Assembly (NCBI RefSeq): GCF_003007685.1
Contig: NZ_PXNN01000013.1
Span: 310,001-374,000 of the forward strand
Reading direction: 5' to 3'
Length of the DNA stretch: 64,000 nucleotides
DNA from: Marinobacter halophilus
GTDB lineage: Bacteria > Pseudomonadota > Gammaproteobacteria > Pseudomonadales > Oleiphilaceae
Below are positions 25,892 to 33,965 of the stretch, piece after piece. A program made the translations under genes and the position numbers. The notes below the pieces were generated by a model, which ran no database searches, was not told the origin of the DNA, and saw nothing but the letters and a program-made list of their open reading frames with translations. The stretch's first letter is position 1; every line of letters starts with the position of its first letter.

Positions 25892-27012
25892 GAGCCCACC
25901 ACTTCGCCGGTGTCGAGTTTACGCACCCGCTGGCCCTCCCGAAGGTGCTGAGCGCCAGCGGTAATCACTCTCATCCCGGTTTCAAGATCGCCTGTCACCC
26001 GAACCGCCTCGGGTTCCAAAGACTGCACTTCGACGACTCTGGATGATACTTCTCTGCTATCGGCATCCCATACCCATATCCGGCTCTCACCCTCTCGCTC
26101 AAACAGGGATGTTATCGGAACCAGAAAGCTGCCCTCCCAGGCGGTATTGGCTAGGCTGGCCTGGAACGATACCTCAGCAGTCATACCGGGCAGCAGCGCT
26201 CGGTCACTGTTTTCAATGGTCACTCTGACCGGGTAGGCCTGACTGTCAGGCGCAACATCCAGCCCGACGCTGCGCACACGAGCGGAGAAAGCAGAATCAC
26301 TCAGGGCGGGGAAGAAAACATCGACATGATCCAACCGATTACGAAAGCGGATCAGGCTCTCGGGTACCGCAACGGTCACTTCAATTCTGGAGATGTCATC
26401 AATTACGAACTGCGGCTGTTGTGGGCTCGCCTGCTCGAACGGCTCCACCATCCGACGATTAACAACACCGGTGAAGGGTGCCGTCAAACGGGTGTCAGCC
26501 AGGGCCGCCCGAGCGGTTTCCAGGCCCTCAAGAGCAGCATCCCGCTGCCCTCTTGCACGACGAAAGCTGCCCTCAAGCCGATCAAATTCCGACTGGCTGA
26601 TGACGCCCCGCTCGACCAGTTCCTCGGCACGACGGTAATTCTTTCCAGCTTCCTCCAGAGCGGCATTGGCAGAGGCCAATTGGGACTCCAGCTCCTGGAC
26701 CTTAAGCCTGAAATCGCGCGCATCCAGTTCTGCCAGCAAATCGCCATCAACAACCTCATCGCCCACGTCAAAATACACCGCTTCAACCCTGCCCGGCACC
26801 CGGAAAGCCAACGCTGAGCGTTCTGCGGCTTCAGCCCGGCCACTGAATCGCCTGGCGGCGATGGAGGATGCTTCGGTCAGCACTGTCATTTTTGCCGGTC
26901 TGACGACATCCTCAGCCACGGGAGTGCCTTGATCACACCCAGACACAAACAAGACAAGCAAGAAAAGCGACACGAATGGAATAACGCGGGGGAAATGCTT
27001 TCGGACAGACAT
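25888..27012 (-). CDS. RND efflux periplasmic adaptor lipoprotein (HlyD/MFP)
   Basis: Periplasmic membrane fusion protein of 374 residues, first gene of the RND operon. It has a lipoprotein signal with lipobox FVSGC (Cys near residue 26), a lipoyl-like half motif RVPGRVEAVYFDVGDEV near 70, a helical hairpin (QELESQLASANAALEEAG and following, near 105-170), the second half motif DTRLTAPFTGVVNRR near 175, and a beta-barrel. It links the pump to an outer-membrane channel. The gene starts in a 120-base gap after the DUF2059 gene on the same strand. No local regulator gene is visible. Confidence 0.9.
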   Translation of the reverse strand: MSVRKHFPRVIPFVSLFLLVLFVSGCDQGTPVAEDVVRPAKMTVLTEASSIAARRFSGRAEAAERSALAFRVPGRVEAVYFDVGDEVVDGDLLAELDARDFRLKVQELESQLASANAALEEAGKNYRRAEELVERGVISQSEFDRLEGSFRRARGQRDAALEGLETARAALADTRLTAPFTGVVNRRMVEPFEQASPQQPQFVIDDISRIEVTVAVPESLIRFRNRLDHVDVFFPALSDSAFSARVRSVGLDVAPDSQAYPVRVTIENSDRALLPGMTAEVSFQASLANTAWEGSFLVPITSLFEREGESRIWVWDADSREVSSRVVEVQSLEPEAVRVTGDLETGMRVITAGAQHLREGQRVRKLDTGEVVGS

Positions 27013-27132
27013 AGAACTTCCTGTAAGAGAGGTGCAAATACGCCAGAGCTATCGTGACCCTGGCGCAATAGCCTATGGCATTATATTTCCCCGCTCAAGA
27101 CAAGGTATTGACTGGACGCAATTAAACCAGGG

Positions 27133-27963
27133 TCAACGAGATTCACCGGCGCCAAAACTCATGAACCGGGTAAGCTGGGAACCGATATTTTCAATCGGCG
27201 AAGTAATGGACTCCTGAATACTGTCGGTCACCACGCGCGTAAAGGTTGACCCCGCATCGCTTTCCAGAAAATCCAGATACAGATTCATTTCCTGCAAGTT
27301 GATGTCGCGATAGGTGAACAGGTAACTATCGTACACCTGCTGGCCTACCATCCCTTGCAACATCGGTCTCTGATTTTCCAGGCGCGCTCGAATCTGCTCG
27401 TAGTGCACTGAATCACTGCTCATTGCCGCCATTGCGGTGGCCAGCCCCAGCTGTACAGCGATGGTGGTATCTACCGTGGCCTCGGTAGCTCGGGAGGCCC
27501 TATCAAAACGATCAAACAGCGTTTCACGTGCGGTGCCCTTGCTGGACTCGTTCAGTTCAGCTGCGCGACTGCGCATGTCAGGCCAGGCGGCAGGGGCCGA
27601 GGCGGAAATTTCAGCTTGTGCTATTTTTTTCGCTACCGGCGTCCGGTACCAGTCGCTTACTTCCTCAAGTTGCTTACTGGTCATCGATGCCTCAAGACCA
27701 GCCACTATTTTCTGCTCGATAGCGTCTGCCCGGTAGCTGCTGTTGACCACGTAACCAATGGTGTCCGCTACCATCGGCGGAACCTGGCCACTTTGCTTGA
27801 GACCATCCCGAATGCCCTGGCTCATCATCTCCGGATACTGGCTAACAATGTCATCAATCGGGGACGCCGTCAGCACCTCGCGGGCGCCGGGCGAAGCAAA
27901 AACGGCTCCTGATAGCAAAAGCCCGCTGACTAAAAGAGGTTTAACTAGGGAGATCGGTCTCAT
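27133..27963 (-). CDS. DUF2059-like periplasmic protein
   Basis: Exported protein of 276 residues with an N-terminal signal peptide (about residues 1-23, cleavage near VFASPG). The mid part, TSKQLEEVSDWYRTPVAKKIAQAE near residue 95-118, is the DUF2059 signature, in which a helix-turn with WYxxPxGxK-like sequence is conserved; here WYRTPVAKKI. A second similar helix (NLYLDFLESDAGSTFTRVV) occurs near 230-248, suggesting duplication. Function unknown. It lies upstream of the RND operon on the same strand with a 120-base gap, so co-transcription is possible but not evident. Confidence 0.75.
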   Translation of the reverse strand: MRPISLVKPLLVSGLLLSGAVFASPGAREVLTASPIDDIVSQYPEMMSQGIRDGLKQSGQVPPMVADTIGYVVNSSYRADAIEQKIVAGLEASMTSKQLEEVSDWYRTPVAKKIAQAEISASAPAAWPDMRSRAAELNESSKGTARETLFDRFDRASRATEATVDTTIAVQLGLATAMAAMSSDSVHYEQIRARLENQRPMLQGMVGQQVYDSYLFTYRDINLQEMNLYLDFLESDAGSTFTRVVTDSIQESITSPIENIGSQLTRFMSFGAGESR

Positions 27964-28053
27964 TTAACTACTATCCAGTTGTTGTAACGGCTTTGTTTAT
28001 GACACGGCAGGAGGCTTTCCGGCAAGTGTCTCTGGGCCTTCGGAGATGACAGT

Positions 28054-28782
28054 TTGGTAGGGATGGCTCGCAGAAAAACCCGAAAACACCGGAAAATCCG
28101 CGACAAGCGATTTAATGTGTGGCGCTCCCGCCTGCGCTGGTACGGCCTACCATTACTGGGGCTGACTCTCGGAATCTGGGCGATGCTCCGTTTCAGCCTG
28201 CTGGCTCCTGAGCCTCCGGCCAACCCTGAGGACATCTGTGACATTTTCCGTGAACACACGGTTTGGTACGACTATGCCCGCGCCTCTGAGGAAAAATGGG
28301 GCACACCCATCGCCACGCAACTGGCCTTCGTTTACTACGAATCGTCGTTCCGCAGCCACGCCCGGCCACCGCGCACCAAACTCTGGGGCCGGATTCCCTG
28401 GCGACGACCCACCACCGCGCTCGGCTACGCTCAGGCGCTCGACCCTGCGTGGGGCGAATACCTGGTGGCCAATGAGACCACTTGGCGAACCGTGCGCACC
28501 GATATGAAATACGCTCTGGATTTCGTCGGCTGGTACAACCACCTTAGCAATCGCCACCTGGGCATTCCGCTAGCTGCGCCCCGCAAGCTTTATCTGGCCT
28601 ATCACGAGGGCCGGGGCGGGTATGCCCGGCGCTCCTTCGAGCAGAAACCGGCCATCCAGGATCTGGCCCAGCGGGTTCAGATCCGAGCCTTTCGCTACGA
28701 CAACCAGCTAAAACAATGTGAAGCCGAGTTCCAGTGCTGGCGCTGGTATCAGTTCTGGCCGTTCTGCCGGTCCGGAAACTGA
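28054..28782 (+). CDS. membrane-anchored SLT-like (lysozyme-fold) protein
   Basis: Protein of 242 residues with a very basic N-terminus (ARRKTRKHRKIRDKRF), one membrane segment near 32-48 and a periplasmic domain resembling the lytic transglycosylase fold: ATQLAFVYYESSFRSHA near residue 88 places a Glu in the position of the catalytic Glu of SLT enzymes, followed by TALGYAQALDPAWGEY and LYLAYHEGRGGYARRS, which match the SLT motifs for AYNxGxG. The TTG at 28054 has GGAG eight bases upstream; the ATG at 28063 is an alternative without a good site. It ends two bases from the opposing LysR gene. Enzyme activity is inferred from motifs. Confidence 0.75.
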   Translation: MVGMARRKTRKHRKIRDKRFNVWRSRLRWYGLPLLGLTLGIWAMLRFSLLAPEPPANPEDICDIFREHTVWYDYARASEEKWGTPIATQLAFVYYESSFRSHARPPRTKLWGRIPWRRPTTALGYAQALDPAWGEYLVANETTWRTVRTDMKYALDFVGWYNHLSNRHLGIPLAAPRKLYLAYHEGRGGYARRSFEQKPAIQDLAQRVQIRAFRYDNQLKQCEAEFQCWRWYQFWPFCRSGN

Positions 28783-28784
28783 GC

Positions 28785-29684
28785 TCAGAGCGGGCTACTG
28801 ATCTCGATGGTGGGCTCCAGGGATTTCAGACGCTCTACCAGAAATTCCATCACGATCCGCACCCGGGCCATCTGTTGGGTATCCTGATTCACGTGCAGCC
28901 ACAGGTCCACGCTTTCGCCCTCAAGGGGATCAGACAGTCGCCTTAACTCTTTTGCCGCCTCACCCAGATAACATGGCAAGACCGCCAGCCCCGCCCCGGA
29001 CTTCGCCAGCGCAGCCATGGACTGCAAACTGTTACAGCGAATCACCGACGTCGCATTTTTGAGTTGCTTGCGATACCAGCGCCCTGTCGCCAGGTGACTG
29101 AAGCTTTCATCCGGGACAATCCAGGTGCACTCTTCCGGCCGGTTTTCGATATCCATGCTACGATTCCGACGGCAGTATCTGCCGGCGCCATAAACCGCAG
29201 ACTCAACGGCGGCAATTCGTTCACCCTCCAGCGTAGCCTGGGGCTTGTTTTCAGGCCGCAAGGTAAGATCCGCTTCCCGATGGCTGAGGTTGGCGACGTC
29301 GTTGTCTGTGAGTACTTCCAGCTCGATGTCCGGATACTCGTGAACCAGCTCCGCCAGTATCGGACTGAGCAGCTCGTTCATCATGGCATCTTCAGCGGCC
29401 ACCCTTACCTTGCCGACCGGCGCCGCATCGTCGCCAACCAGCTTGCGCTCCAGGTTTTCCACGTCAATGGCCAGTTTCTGGGCTTCACGGAACACCATTT
29501 CGCCCACCGGCGTGAGCTGCAATCCATCCCGGTTACGTTCAAAAAACTGAACGCCTAACGACTCCTCCATCTGATCAAGTCGCCGTAAAACAGTGGTTTG
29601 GTGCACCCCCAGCAATTCACCGGCTTTCGCCAGCGTTCCACCTATTGCCAGAGCTCTTATATATCGAAGATAATCCCAGTCCAT
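28785..29684 (-). CDS. LysR-family transcriptional regulator
   Basis: LysR-type regulator of 299 residues. The N-terminal winged helix-turn-helix reads GTLAKAGELLGVHQTTVLRRLDQMEESLGVQFFER near residues 16-50; the C-terminal effector domain has the periplasmic-binding fold (KVRVAAEDAMMNELLSPIL near 92). VHQTTVLRRL instead of the common SQPALSRQI shows a distinct subgroup, like those called LysR substrate-binding proteins of the PA-type with Thr-Val recognition. It is divergent from the small gene at 29813, whose upstream region contains an inverted repeat, which suggests control of that gene and of itself. Confidence 0.9.
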   Translation of the reverse strand: MDWDYLRYIRALAIGGTLAKAGELLGVHQTTVLRRLDQMEESLGVQFFERNRDGLQLTPVGEMVFREAQKLAIDVENLERKLVGDDAAPVGKVRVAAEDAMMNELLSPILAELVHEYPDIELEVLTDNDVANLSHREADLTLRPENKPQATLEGERIAAVESAVYGAGRYCRRNRSMDIENRPEECTWIVPDESFSHLATGRWYRKQLKNATSVIRCNSLQSMAALAKSGAGLAVLPCYLGEAAKELRRLSDPLEGESVDLWLHVNQDTQQMARVRIVMEFLVERLKSLEPTIEISSPL

Positions 29685-29694
29685 AGTTACTGCG

Positions 29695-29740
29695 TATTTG
29701 CAACATGAGTACGGATTTTAACGTATTCAAACTGCAAATA
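29695..29740. promoter_or_regulatory. inverted repeat in the LysR divergent promoter region
   Basis: TATTTGCA (29695-29702) and TGCAAATA (29733-29740) form a perfect eight-base inverted repeat with a 30-base interior, starting 11 bases upstream of the lysR start. The form (T-rich, half sites about 38 bases apart) fits a LysR-type regulator binding region, but the spacing is wider than the usual T-N11-A box, so binding is only proposed. Confidence 0.4.
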
Positions 29741-29812
29741 AGAACTCCTAGAATAGTCGTTAAATTAAAGATAGATAACTAATCAATCCACCCAATGAAG
29801 GAGGAAGGCGCT

Positions 29813-30007
29813 ATGACTCAGAACCATATCGCAACCGTAAACCCGCTGCCGTCCAGTATCCTCCACAACAGTACTGAGGTCAGGCGCCAGTATACTCGTG
29901 CTGCTGCCAAGCAGGCGATGCAATTTGTCAGCCGCAAGGTTCGCGTGCTCAATCGCAAAGCGGTTGCTGCAACGCAGGATTTCCCTCAGGTACAGGGTGG
30001 TCACTGA
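29813..30007 (+). CDS. small basic hypothetical protein
   Basis: Unrecognised protein of 64 residues with a basic middle (RRQYTRAAAKQAMQFVSRKVRVLNRKAVAA), no Cys, no signal peptide. The ATG at 29813 has the strong site AAGGAGG eight bases upstream; an in-frame ATG at 29795 has none. A clear terminator follows. Its promoter region is shared with the divergent LysR gene. The strong ribosome site and own terminator suggest a real, well-translated gene. Nucleic acid binding would fit its charge but is not shown. Confidence 0.65.
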   Translation: MTQNHIATVNPLPSSILHNSTEVRRQYTRAAAKQAMQFVSRKVRVLNRKAVAATQDFPQVQGGH

Positions 30008-30036
30008 GACTTCCGCTCATTGAGCAACGCCAGAGC

Positions 30037-30075
30037 AAAAAAAAACGCCGACATGGAAACATGCCGGCGTTTTTC
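30037..30075. terminator. bidirectional Rho-independent terminator
   Basis: ACGCCGACATG and CATGCCGGCGT (30045-30070) pair with one A-C mismatch around a short loop, flanked by an A run before and T run after, so it serves both the small gene at 29813 and the opposing ligase gene ending at 30093. Confidence 0.9.
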
Positions 30076-30092
30076 ATACTTGCCAATTTTGC

Positions 30093-31775
30093 TCAGAACT
30101 CCCAGATAACCTTTCGCTTCTGCGAAAACCAGTCTTCCATTCTCTGGTTGTAGAAATCCTCAATGACGTTTCTTTTGATTTTCATGGTTGGCGTTAGCAT
30201 GCCGTTTTCCATGGTCCAGGGCTCTTTCACCACGACCACAAAGGCGACTTTCTCGTGCGATTCACTGTTCGCATTAACGGCGTCCAACTCCCGGGTAAGT
30301 TCCTGCTCCAGTTCACCACGGTCAGCCCCTCTGTCCAGCTCAACCCTCGCTTCCTCTGACAACAGGATCATCAGGCAAGGCTGCGACTGGTTGGCCCCGG
30401 CCACACACACCACTTCGGCTTTCGGATGATTGAACCGGTTTTCGATGGGTACCGGCACCACGTATTTGCCTTTGGAGGTCTTGAAAAGATCTTTCACCCG
30501 GCCCGTAATACGCAGGAAGCCATCCTGATCGATCTCGCCCATGTCTCCGGTTTTGAGGAAGCCATCGCCGGTCATATCCTCTCTCGTCTTTTCCTCATTT
30601 TTATAATAGCCGAGCATCTGGCCCGGACTTTTCACCTGCACCTCATCGCCCTCGCCAATGCGGTGGGTCACGCCCGGGTTGGTCGTGCCTACGGTGCCGA
30701 GCCTAGCTTGGCCTGGCCGGTTGCAGTGGGAATAACCGAAATTCTCAGACATACCGTAAACCTCGAGCAACTCCAGCCCAAGGCCCCGGTACCAGCCAAT
30801 GATCTCGCCAGACAACGGGGCAGCGCCCGTCAAGGCTGCCCGGCAATGATCGAGCCCTAACTGCTTGAGCACTTTCTTTTTCACCAACGAATTCAGGATC
30901 GGAATCTTGAACAGAATCTTCTGCTTTTTTAGTGGCAATTTAGCGTTTACGCCCAGGTAGAACTTCATCCACAAGCGGGGCACCGAGAAGAACAGCGTTG
31001 GGCGTGCCCGCTGAAGGTCTTCCTGAAAGGTGTCCAGGGAGTTGGCAAAGTACAGGTGAAAACCGTAGTACAGAGATTGAGTTTCTACCGCTGCCCGCTC
31101 CGCGACGTGAGCCAGGGGCAGGTAAGACAGCATGCGCTCGCTGGACGATACCGGGAATAATTGCTGCAACCCGTCCGCCACCGAAATCATGGTGCGGAAG
31201 CTGTGCATAACGCCTTTCGGCCTACCGGTGCTGCCAGAGGTGTAAACAATGGTGGCCAATGCATCCGGCTCCGGCAGCCTGGGGTCTGCTGGCGCCTGCT
31301 CTATGATGATGTCCTGCCACTTCGGGGTATCGTCTCGTGGCGATAACGGCAGCGACACAATCGGCAGATCCGCCGGAATGTGGTGCTTGATGTCATTCCA
31401 ACCGTCGGCGGTGCCATCAAGTTTACCAAGAAACAACAGCTTTGCTTCGCTGTGTTCGAGCACATAGGCCGCAGTTTCGCCGTTCAGGGTGGGGTAAAGC
31501 GGAACGCTGACGTGGCCTGCGGCCCAAACTGCCAGATCCGCCAGAATCCAGTGGGCGCTGTTCTTGCCCAATATGCCCAGATTGCTGCGTGCCGGCAGCC
31601 CAAGACTATTCAGATACGCCGCCATGCGTGAGACCTGGTCCGCCGCTTGTGCCCAGGTAATGTCCTCCACCCTGCCATCCGGGTATGGCTGGGTCAGGTA
31701 GACGTTGTCGGGGGTTCGCTCAGCCCAGTAATACAGGCAGTGCAACGACGTCTGTTTCTTGGGGTCTACGGCCAT
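30093..31775 (-). CDS. long-chain acyl-CoA synthetase (AMP-binding, FACL type)
   Basis: Acyl-CoA ligase of 560 residues. The P-loop is IVYTSGSTGRPKGVMHS near residue 171, followed by SYLPLAHVAERAA, the GMSENFGYSH motif near 342, GDGFLKTGDMGEIDQDGFLRITGRVKDLFKTSKGKYV near 407-445 and a C-terminal TMKIKRNVI segment with the catalytic Lys. The order and the PLAHVAER block are typical of long-chain (FAA/ACSL) enzymes rather than of the AlkK-like ligase at 0.4 kb. It activates long-chain fatty acids for degradation or lipid making. AAGGAG precedes the ATG. It is divergent from a tiny membrane peptide gene. Confidence 0.92.
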   Translation of the reverse strand: MAVDPKKQTSLHCLYYWAERTPDNVYLTQPYPDGRVEDITWAQAADQVSRMAAYLNSLGLPARSNLGILGKNSAHWILADLAVWAAGHVSVPLYPTLNGETAAYVLEHSEAKLLFLGKLDGTADGWNDIKHHIPADLPIVSLPLSPRDDTPKWQDIIIEQAPADPRLPEPDALATIVYTSGSTGRPKGVMHSFRTMISVADGLQQLFPVSSSERMLSYLPLAHVAERAAVETQSLYYGFHLYFANSLDTFQEDLQRARPTLFFSVPRLWMKFYLGVNAKLPLKKQKILFKIPILNSLVKKKVLKQLGLDHCRAALTGAAPLSGEIIGWYRGLGLELLEVYGMSENFGYSHCNRPGQARLGTVGTTNPGVTHRIGEGDEVQVKSPGQMLGYYKNEEKTREDMTGDGFLKTGDMGEIDQDGFLRITGRVKDLFKTSKGKYVVPVPIENRFNHPKAEVVCVAGANQSQPCLMILLSEEARVELDRGADRGELEQELTRELDAVNANSESHEKVAFVVVVKEPWTMENGMLTPTMKIKRNVIEDFYNQRMEDWFSQKRKVIWEF

Positions 31776-32002
31776 GATGGCTCCTTGTTGTTGTTATCTT
31801 TGGAATGTCTGAAATCGCTTTTTGATTATTGGTTTTATACTAGCCAACTTTTCCGAGCTCTCAATAGCAATAACACTCTCAGGCGTTGGCCATTTAGATC
31901 GAAGTTGAGATCCAGCTCTCATAAACTTTCGTGACATCCATCAAGTTTGGTCTAGATTCAGTAGTACAGCGTATTGATCACCAATACCAAAGGAGTTTTT
32001 TT

Positions 32003-32110
32003 ATGAAAACAGCAACGCGATCTGCTCTTATATTTCCGGCCTGGGCGGTCATTCTGATTGGCTCCGGCGCATTCTTATACACCGCTTATGCAGGTATGCT
32101 GGGCGCCTGA
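32003..32110 (+). CDS. 35-residue single-pass membrane peptide
   Basis: Very short gene (35 residues, MKTATRSALIFPAWAVIL and following). It has one hydrophobic segment from about residue 9 to 29 with a Lys/Arg start, so it should insert in the membrane. AAGGAG lies seven bases before the ATG, which is the main support for coding. It lies between the long-chain acyl-CoA synthetase (divergent) and pcm (convergent). No family is recognised; it could be a small inner-membrane peptide or a start of a degenerate gene. Confidence 0.5.
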   Translation: MKTATRSALIFPAWAVILIGSGAFLYTAYAGMLGA

Positions 32111-32125
32111 ACGACGTCCATCGCC

Positions 32126-32785
32126 TCAGGACCACCCTTGCTCACCCAGCAAGGGTACAAAGCGAACACCACCGTAATCTTGACGCTCAAAATCGGCATC
32201 CGATCGCCGGGTAATGCATACAAGCCTCTGCACCGAATGTTCCGGACCCACCGGGATCACCAGACGACCGCCGATAGACAATTGCTGTTTGAGCGTCTCA
32301 GGCACCGCTGGCGCACCTGCCGCCACACAAATGGCATCAAACGGCGCCGCCTCCGGCCAGCCCAGAGTGCCGTCACCGCATCGAACGTGTACCTGACTGA
32401 AACCCGCTCGGTCCAGATTGTCTCGAGCCTGCTCCGCCAGCTCCGGAATCCGCTCGATACTGAACACTTCAAGTGCGACGGTCGCCAGAACGGCAGCCGC
32501 GTATCCAGACCCGGTACCGATGTCCAGCACGCGCTCCCGCCCTTTAAGGGCCATCAGCTGCGCCATCAACGCTACAATGTAAGGCTGAGAAATCGTCTGT
32601 CCGCTACCGATTGGTAAGGGGTAGTCTTCATAGGCCTCGTTAGCCAGATGGCTAGGAACAAAGGCATCTCTGGGCACTCGCTGCATGGCCTCGAGCACTT
32701 GCTGATCCTCGATCCCGCGCCCGGCGACCTGCTGCCTGACCATGTTCTGACGCAAAACACTGAATTCCGGAACCTGACCGTTCAT
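32126..32785 (-). CDS. pcm: protein-L-isoaspartate O-methyltransferase
   Basis: SAM-dependent methyltransferase of 219 residues that repairs L-isoaspartyl damage in aged proteins. Motifs: RQNMVRQQVAGRGI near residue 12, LPIGSGQTISQPYIVALM near 58, VLDIGTGSGYAAAVLA near 83 (motif I), CGDGTLGWPEAAPFDAI near 131 and the C-terminal block VPVGPE-like VIPVGPEHSVQRL. The start at 32785 is favoured because GGGGGAG lies six bases before that ATG; an upstream ATG at 32800 has no site. In many gammaproteobacteria pcm is next to surE or nlpD-rpoS, which is not the case here. Confidence 0.92.
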   Translation of the reverse strand: MNGQVPEFSVLRQNMVRQQVAGRGIEDQQVLEAMQRVPRDAFVPSHLANEAYEDYPLPIGSGQTISQPYIVALMAQLMALKGRERVLDIGTGSGYAAAVLATVALEVFSIERIPELAEQARDNLDRAGFSQVHVRCGDGTLGWPEAAPFDAICVAAGAPAVPETLKQQLSIGGRLVIPVGPEHSVQRLVCITRRSDADFERQDYGGVRFVPLLGEQGWS

Positions 32786-32958
32786 CTCTGGCTCCCCCAT
32801 TGCTTACCCGTCGTTACAAAGCAATAACGCTTTTACAACAGCGCAAACGATCATTGCTGGCTATTTTTTAACCACAGGTTACTCCTCCGCCAGGATCAGG
32901 AGAACCGAAAAACAAAAATAACTGCAAGGGGTGTGCCCGCATCCTCAGGGAGAAAACC

Positions 32959-33624
32959 ATGTCAACATCCGTCGATCACCTCATGGAGCGGACCCAGGAC
33001 GCCGGCGATTTGCTCGGTGACATAGTGCCCTCCGCCATCACCCTCGCCACCATGCTCAGGCACCGCCAAATGGCTGCCTGGCTCCGGGTAGAGTTTGATG
33101 GCTATGCTGACAAAGACAAAGCGCCACCCTACCGTCTCGACCTGCCAGGACACATTGTTGCCAAATCGCCGCAATATGGCTGGATCCCGGCACCGGTTAA
33201 CGAACAACAAACCAAAGAGTTCGCCCACCTCGACCTCGCAGAAGGCATCAAGGCGCTGGAACAGACCTGCCTGGGCTGCAAAAAAGGCAATGGCAACCGG
33301 GTGGCGCTGGACAAAGATGACCTGGCGAAGTTACAAAAGCAGATCAACCTCAGCGCAGAACTGGCCATCAACCTGAGCCGGGAGGTTTACTGCCGATTGC
33401 TCAGAACCGCCAGAGCTGCCATCTACCTGTGGTCTGAGGCGCTTCTGGAAGAAGGCATATCGGGAGATCACAACCATTACACGCCTGAAGAACGCAAGAA
33501 AGTAGAGCACCTGGACAGTCCGGAGCGGTTCTGGCGCCAGGCGATGGCCGAGGTAGACACCCTGCCCGTTGCCGATGTCCGCGAACTCGGTTTTCTCGAG
33601 CGTGTGTTCGGGCGTGCCGGCTGA
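32959..33624 (+). CDS. AbiTii-domain-like protein
   Basis: Protein of 221 residues whose first 100 residues resemble the AbiTii domain, a family named after an abortive infection protein and often found in defence loci. The matching pattern is a helical part (VPSAITLATMLRHRQMAAWLRVEFDGYAD near residue 23) followed by PPYRLDLPGHIVAKSPQYGWIPAPVNEQQ; the layout WLRxEFxGY then PxYR is the family hallmark. The rest (AELAINLSREVYCRLLRTARAAIYLWSEALLE) is helical. GGGAG precedes the ATG. It stands alone between pcm and a relic gene, with no partner defence gene in view. The family match is by pattern only. Confidence 0.5.
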   Translation: MSTSVDHLMERTQDAGDLLGDIVPSAITLATMLRHRQMAAWLRVEFDGYADKDKAPPYRLDLPGHIVAKSPQYGWIPAPVNEQQTKEFAHLDLAEGIKALEQTCLGCKKGNGNRVALDKDDLAKLQKQINLSAELAINLSREVYCRLLRTARAAIYLWSEALLEEGISGDHNHYTPEERKKVEHLDSPERFWRQAMAEVDTLPVADVRELGFLERVFGRAG

Positions 33625-33695
33625 CCGGCATCAAGCTAAATCAACATCATCAGGATATACTGGGAGGGTGATCAAAGGGCAAGGAGCGAAGAAGC

Positions 33696-33965
33696 ATGCA
33701 GGATGCGATTTGCAGGATCGTCAAGCCGTCCTGTCTACCTCTGATTCTGGCTTTACTGGCCGCCGTCCCTGCCCACGGCGAAGACCGCATCATCAACCGG
33801 ATAGAAGCCCTGCAGGCAGGACATTCGGTTACCGTTCTTGACTCCCCCTTGCGGGCAAAAGAAGCACTGACTCACTTCTACGAATCCAGGAATTCCAGCC
33901 TGGCCCGGGGCTGCCAAGACGCTCAAGGCATCTTGATGCCAACACCAAGGAGACAACCGAGATGA
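33696..33965 (+). pseudogene. relic of an L,D-transpeptidase N-terminus
   Basis: Short open frame of 89 residues with a signal peptide (cleavage near AHGED, residue 29). The segment RIINRIEALQAGHSVTVLDSPLRAKEALTHFYESRN matches the start of the scaffold domain of YcbB-type L,D-transpeptidases (RIEALRAG...FYExRxxxPAW). Directly after FYESRN the expected Pro-Ala-Trp is present in another frame (bases 33896-33904), which points to a one or two base frameshift, after which the similarity fades. The frame ends by overlapping the next gene (ATGA at 33962-33965). So it may be a decayed, truncated copy, or a reused short exported peptide coupled to the next gene. Confidence 0.5.
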
